Assembly: GCA_933228895.1 (NCBI GenBank) | Contig: OW121855.1 | Coordinates: forward strand, 38,082,698 to 38,146,697 | Source: Platycnemis pennipes | Lineage: Eukaryota; Arthropoda; Insecta; Odonata; Platycnemididae | DNA: 64,000 nt | Direction of reading: 5' to 3' | In this document: positions 60,300 through 64,000 of the stretch, piece after piece | Layout: every line of letters starts with the position of its first letter | Position numbering within the stretch: position 1 is the stretch's first letter | The notes under the pieces: generated by a model | Told to the model about the DNA's origin: nothing | What the model saw: only the letters and a program-made list of their open reading frames with translations | The model's database searches: none | Made by a program: the position numbers and the translations under genes

Positions 60300-62110
60300 T
60301 AGCACGTAAAATAGTGAAAACATGGTTCGGAAAATAATAAATAGCAACTTTAGTATGCACCTAAGGTCTTTGAGTTTGATATAATAGTAGAAGAGAAGGA
60401 TGAATCCCAGCGGAGAGTGGAACACATGTTTCCATTACGATTTCAATGTCAAAGGAGAAAAGGCTGAAATCGGGCTATTTTTACGATTTTCAGTGCCTGA
60501 AGCTCTTTAATGAGTACTGCTAATGAACATATTGTTCCATAAACCGCACACATTGATCCTTAATCTAACGATCAATGAAAACCGATCAGCTCTGCGACTT
60601 ATATTAAACTCGTTATCTTCGATTTCGCAAGGGTCTGCAGAGCCGGTTTCTGCAGTGGTATAGAACACCCTTAATCCATCAAACTTTCCGAGATAAATAT
60701 CATTCATACGAGTTCCTTTCGCCTGAAGGAAATGTATTCCGTTGTGGAGAGAGAATTTGTTTCCATAGTCACCAATTCACTTGGGAGTGGATACCGAGCT
60801 GTTATAAGAAAGTAGAAATACAATTGAGAAACTCAGGCTTAGATAAAACGGATTTCACTTCATTTTGAATCCTTCACATGGTATACACCATATGTCATCC
60901 AAAAGGCTGGTCGCCTAGATGTGTGGATACATAATTACACGAAATATTTTGTACTTAAAGAATATGATTTTCGCGTTTATATTTTACCTATTAGCATAAA
61001 ATTGAAGGGGTACAGTTTATTATTGCCTGATATACAAGTTTGCACCACCGAAGAATATTTTTGGGCATAAAATTTAAGGAAAATATTCTACAATACTCGT
61101 ACATAATACAGCTACCTACGCAAATACTAAGATGTGGGCATTATATGTGGAATTTGTTATTATATTCTCAAAATGAGGAGGTTTTATTATATTTAAAATA
61201 ATCGCAATCGTAATTCTAGACATAAAATCCATGCCTGAGATGCTGGGGTCTTCGAAACTCGGGTTATCAGGGTGTTTCGTCACCAACCTGACATCCACAT
61301 AAATCCCTTGGGAGAACTCGTTCTCACCAGTGACAAATTTGCCCTTCTTGGATATGATAATAAAAAAACCTACGTATGATAAAAAAGTTTCCCGCTGTTA
61401 TATGGCTACCAAATATTTGTACGTAGTTAGATAGTATTCTGCTATTGCATATGCGTGGGAAATTGCTACCCCGAGAGGGCATGTGTGGTGAAAATAAAAC
61501 ATTGAATGATATCTATAAATTATAAAAGTAATAAAATTTAATACGACTTCTACAAATTACTGACGTCGTTTGGAGACATCCAGTTGATACTTCCGTAGCG
61601 TTTTGTAAAGCTTCCATCCCATGATCATATCGCTAAAAACTAGTGAAATCTCAAATCGCATTCTACTCAGAGGTTCCCACACACGGTGAAAAGATTTAAT
61701 TGATATAATTAAAAATTCAATAAGTCGAAGCTTAGGGAGAAATACGGAAGTTTTAGAAAAACTATTTCCACATTAGGGGTTGACAATAATTTCCATTTTT
61801 AGTACTTCTGGAGGATGATTATGATAAAATAAAACATATTAATTTCACGTGCGGAGAAAAACAGAAGTAATGTTTCTCAAACCAACAATTTTTTTCACGG
61901 ATACACCTTTACGTATTGTAGATAATACTTTCTCAACTACACCCTACTCACAATTTCACTCACATGCAGGCATGAATGGCTAATAATAAAACAAAACTAC
62001 ATTAAATGATATAAAATATAATATGTACGCTTTATGAGTGTTTGATATCTCTCGATTACTACGCGTAAACAAAGACAAAATCTAGGGCAAACACTGTCTA
62101 AACTGCAACA
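60300..62110. other. AT-rich non-coding stretch
   Basis: No gene is established. On the minus strand an open stretch at about 61375-61116 has protein-like composition in its first half (KGKFVTGENEFSQGIYV, then TKHPDNPSFEDPSISGMDF) after a T-rich run ending in AG. I do not recognise it. Confidence 0.4.
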
Positions 62111-62116
62111 AAAGTT

Positions 62117-62413
62117 TTAGCAGCTTGACAGTCTAAACTTGCAATCAAGGCTTTCATCGTTACTTGATCGTGTTTCGAGTAACGAAATGAGTTGTGGGTG
62201 CAAGAGCTCATTTAGTGTATAAATAATTTCAACGAACCTATATGCGCTTATATCAGAGATTCCATTGATGAATTTCATTGCAGTATGTTGGTATATAGTA
62301 TGGTTGTATAGTGTTTGATTGAATAAAACAATTATCGCATCAATAAATTTTGGTTGCGATTGGATGATGAATACGACCAGAGAAGAGAAAATAAGGATGC
62401 GGAATAGCTTCAT
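62117..62413 (-). CDS. Candidate small secreted protein or first exon, unknown
   Basis: A 98-codon ATG frame. The product starts MKLFRILIFSSLVVFII, a plausible signal peptide or membrane anchor (basic start, ~15-residue hydrophobic core). It contains two N-glycosylation sequons (NQT, NHT) and ends in a polar segment with two cysteines (DCKF, SSC) before a TAA. There is no recognised family, no obvious TATA box and no downstream AATAAA close by. It could be a first exon running past its splice donor, or chance in AT-rich DNA where hydrophobic frames are common. Confidence 0.25.
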   Translation of the reverse strand: MKLFRILIFSSLVVFIIQSQPKFIDAIIVLFNQTLYNHTIYQHTAMKFINGISDISAYRFVEIIYTLNELLHPQLISLLETRSSNDESLDCKFRLSSC

Positions 62414-62649
62414 ATAACAGGTATTTTGGACAGTGCGAAAATGGAAACACGGGTGAGAAGGGCAAGGAAGGATATAGGGACATTAAATTTCATATTTTCC
62501 AGCTCATTTACAGGGTTACAAATTTTTAAAAGCCTCAGGTGACCATAAATAATAACCATACATTACATAAGAATTAACAGATCTTATCACGAAAAAGAGA
62601 AGAAAATCAAAGATGTGTTCCCTTCTTTGTCGTGTATGGAAAGACGATA

Positions 62650-64000
62650 TGAATTTTCACGCAATAACCTGTCTTCTATGAAGACAACATGTATCACCTA
62701 TGGCCCTGACTCGAGATTCCCATTGGAGGGGATCCTTGAAACTATGCCACGAAAGGAGAAGGTAGGTCTTACTTTCACTGAGCAACTGAACTGAGCCGTA
62801 TTCCCAGTGGATATGCCTTTCCCCTTCACCCCACCTTGAAACCCCGTATTTTCCACCATTCCACCGTAACGCATCCCTCACCTCTCCTCCCGTCAAACCA
62901 CCTGCAACTCACTTCTCCTTCTTCCCTTCCCTCGAATCCTCGTCTCTTCTAACCTTCCGTCCCACGCGGGAGAGAATGTAAACACATCCATCCTCATCTT
63001 GCGAGTGCCGCCTTCACCCTGGAACTCAACGTCTTACTATCCCCCACCCTCCAGCTCACCCAACTCCCCATACTCAACTCTCTCTCTCTCAACCACCCAC
63101 GAGGATTTGGCTTTTACCCCCTCCCTCTCCAACCCCCTATCCCACATGTCCTTCCCCATCCTCGCGAGAGCGAGACGGCGGCGAGAGGAATGCCTTCAAA
63201 GAGCGATTTTGAGAGGGAGAGGTAGCGTTGAGGAGGGGTTGAGGGGTTAGAGAGTGCGTTGCGGGTGTGACTGAGGTTGCGAGTGATACTTCCTCGAGTG
63301 TGTGGCGGGTAGGGAATGGCGCGGTAGTGGAAAGAGAGAGTGGGTGAGAGAGGGGATCATAAGGAGGTCCTCAGCGAGTGAGATGGTGGAGCGGAGAAAT
63401 AAAGGAAGCGGAATGGATGGGTGTATGAACGCAGCAGCTGCGTCATGCCTGCGTGAGCGTGTGCGCGCACAAATAAATGTATACGCGCGTGGATTTGATA
63501 GGTGCAAGGGGGAGGAGGGAGGGACATGGGGTGGAGATTATTCCTCGAAACCTTCCCACGCCCCTCCCCCATGGGAAGCCACCCCCTATCATCCATCCAT
63601 CCACTCCCACGCTTCCCCTTCCTCCTTTCCCCACCCCTCCACATCGTAACTCCTCGTCCGTCCCATCTCGACACCGCCCCATCACGTGAACTCCCATCCC
63701 CCCATATCATCCACCACCTCCCTCCCAATGCCCTATTCATTCTCGCCTCAAGCCACCCACCCCTGAACACAAACACATTCACAACCTATTCCCATCCATA
63801 CTCTGCCACCAGGTTCACATTGCGGTCGGCAGAGAAACAGGAGCTGTGGAAGGACGGAAGAAAATAAGAAATGAAGAGAGAGTGAGAAAAGGGGTTGGGA
63901 TGAGGTCGGAGGAGGGAGGCAAATAATTAGAGGGGGTTGGAAGGGAATCAGGTAAAAGAGGGAAAGGGATGTAAAAGGGTGGAAAATGAGGACTGGAAAG
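62650..64000. repeat. Alternating pyrimidine- and purine-rich tracts
   Basis: The plus strand is pyrimidine-rich at 62810-63160, purine-rich at 63165-63420, pyrimidine-rich at 63545-63790 and purine-rich at 63830-64000. It includes short CATC-type repeats at 63590-63605. Overlapping frames of up to 141 codons on both strands are compositional. Confidence 0.6.

Noticed and set aside
1..64000. Bacterial-type operons, CRISPR arrays, integrated virus genes, tRNA or rRNA genes
   Set aside because: No spaced direct-repeat arrays, no clustered co-directional frames with ribosome-binding sites, no recognisable viral structural or polymerase genes apart from LINE reverse transcriptases, and no cloverleaf-forming tRNA were found on either strand.

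Overview
The window looks like intergenic or intronic DNA from an arthropod, most likely an insect with a large, repeat-rich genome. This is inferred from moderate to low GC, very long stretches without long open frames, and the types of retroelement present. I recognise no conserved host protein-coding gene, rRNA, tRNA or CRISPR array. Nearly everything identifiable is transposon-derived.

The clearest object is an apparently complete and intact non-LTR retrotransposon of RTE type at 29376-32793. It is bounded by a perfect 11-bp target-site duplication (29365-29375 and 32794-32804). It carries one uninterrupted endonuclease-reverse transcriptase frame (29830-32766) with all expected catalytic residues, a 27-nt 3' UTR and a GATGATGATGATG tail. 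Its first ~110 nt can be drawn with crossing stems in the order of an HDV-like self-cleaving ribozyme. Two 5'-truncated copies of the same family lie at 19453-19650 (minus) and 46862-46982 (plus). A decayed relative lies just upstream at 28635-29001.

A second cluster at 54.7-59.8 kb is a transposon graveyard. It holds a Mutator-like transposase relic (minus, ~54835-55621) beside a compact nested inverted repeat. Next to it is a minus-strand jockey/CR1-like LINE relic (56260-59800), split by a plus-strand LINE of the same broad type (58018-59202).

Elsewhere there are two copies of a tRNA-derived SINE-like repeat (9105-9405 and 38157-38460). The second lies between two 127-bp direct repeats that are ~92% identical. 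Several perfect short hairpins occur at 7.1, 10.8, 12.3, 13.4 and 28.5 kb. Many GC-richer purine/pyrimidine-skewed tracts (2.4, 6.1, 21.7, 24.3-25.1, 27.6, 41.5, 44.6-45.2, 47.7-50.1, 52.6, 60.2 and 62.8-64.0 kb) produce long but spurious open frames. One 98-codon ATG frame with a signal-peptide-like start (62117-62413, minus) is the only weak candidate for a host coding piece. The remaining stretches hold nothing I can name.
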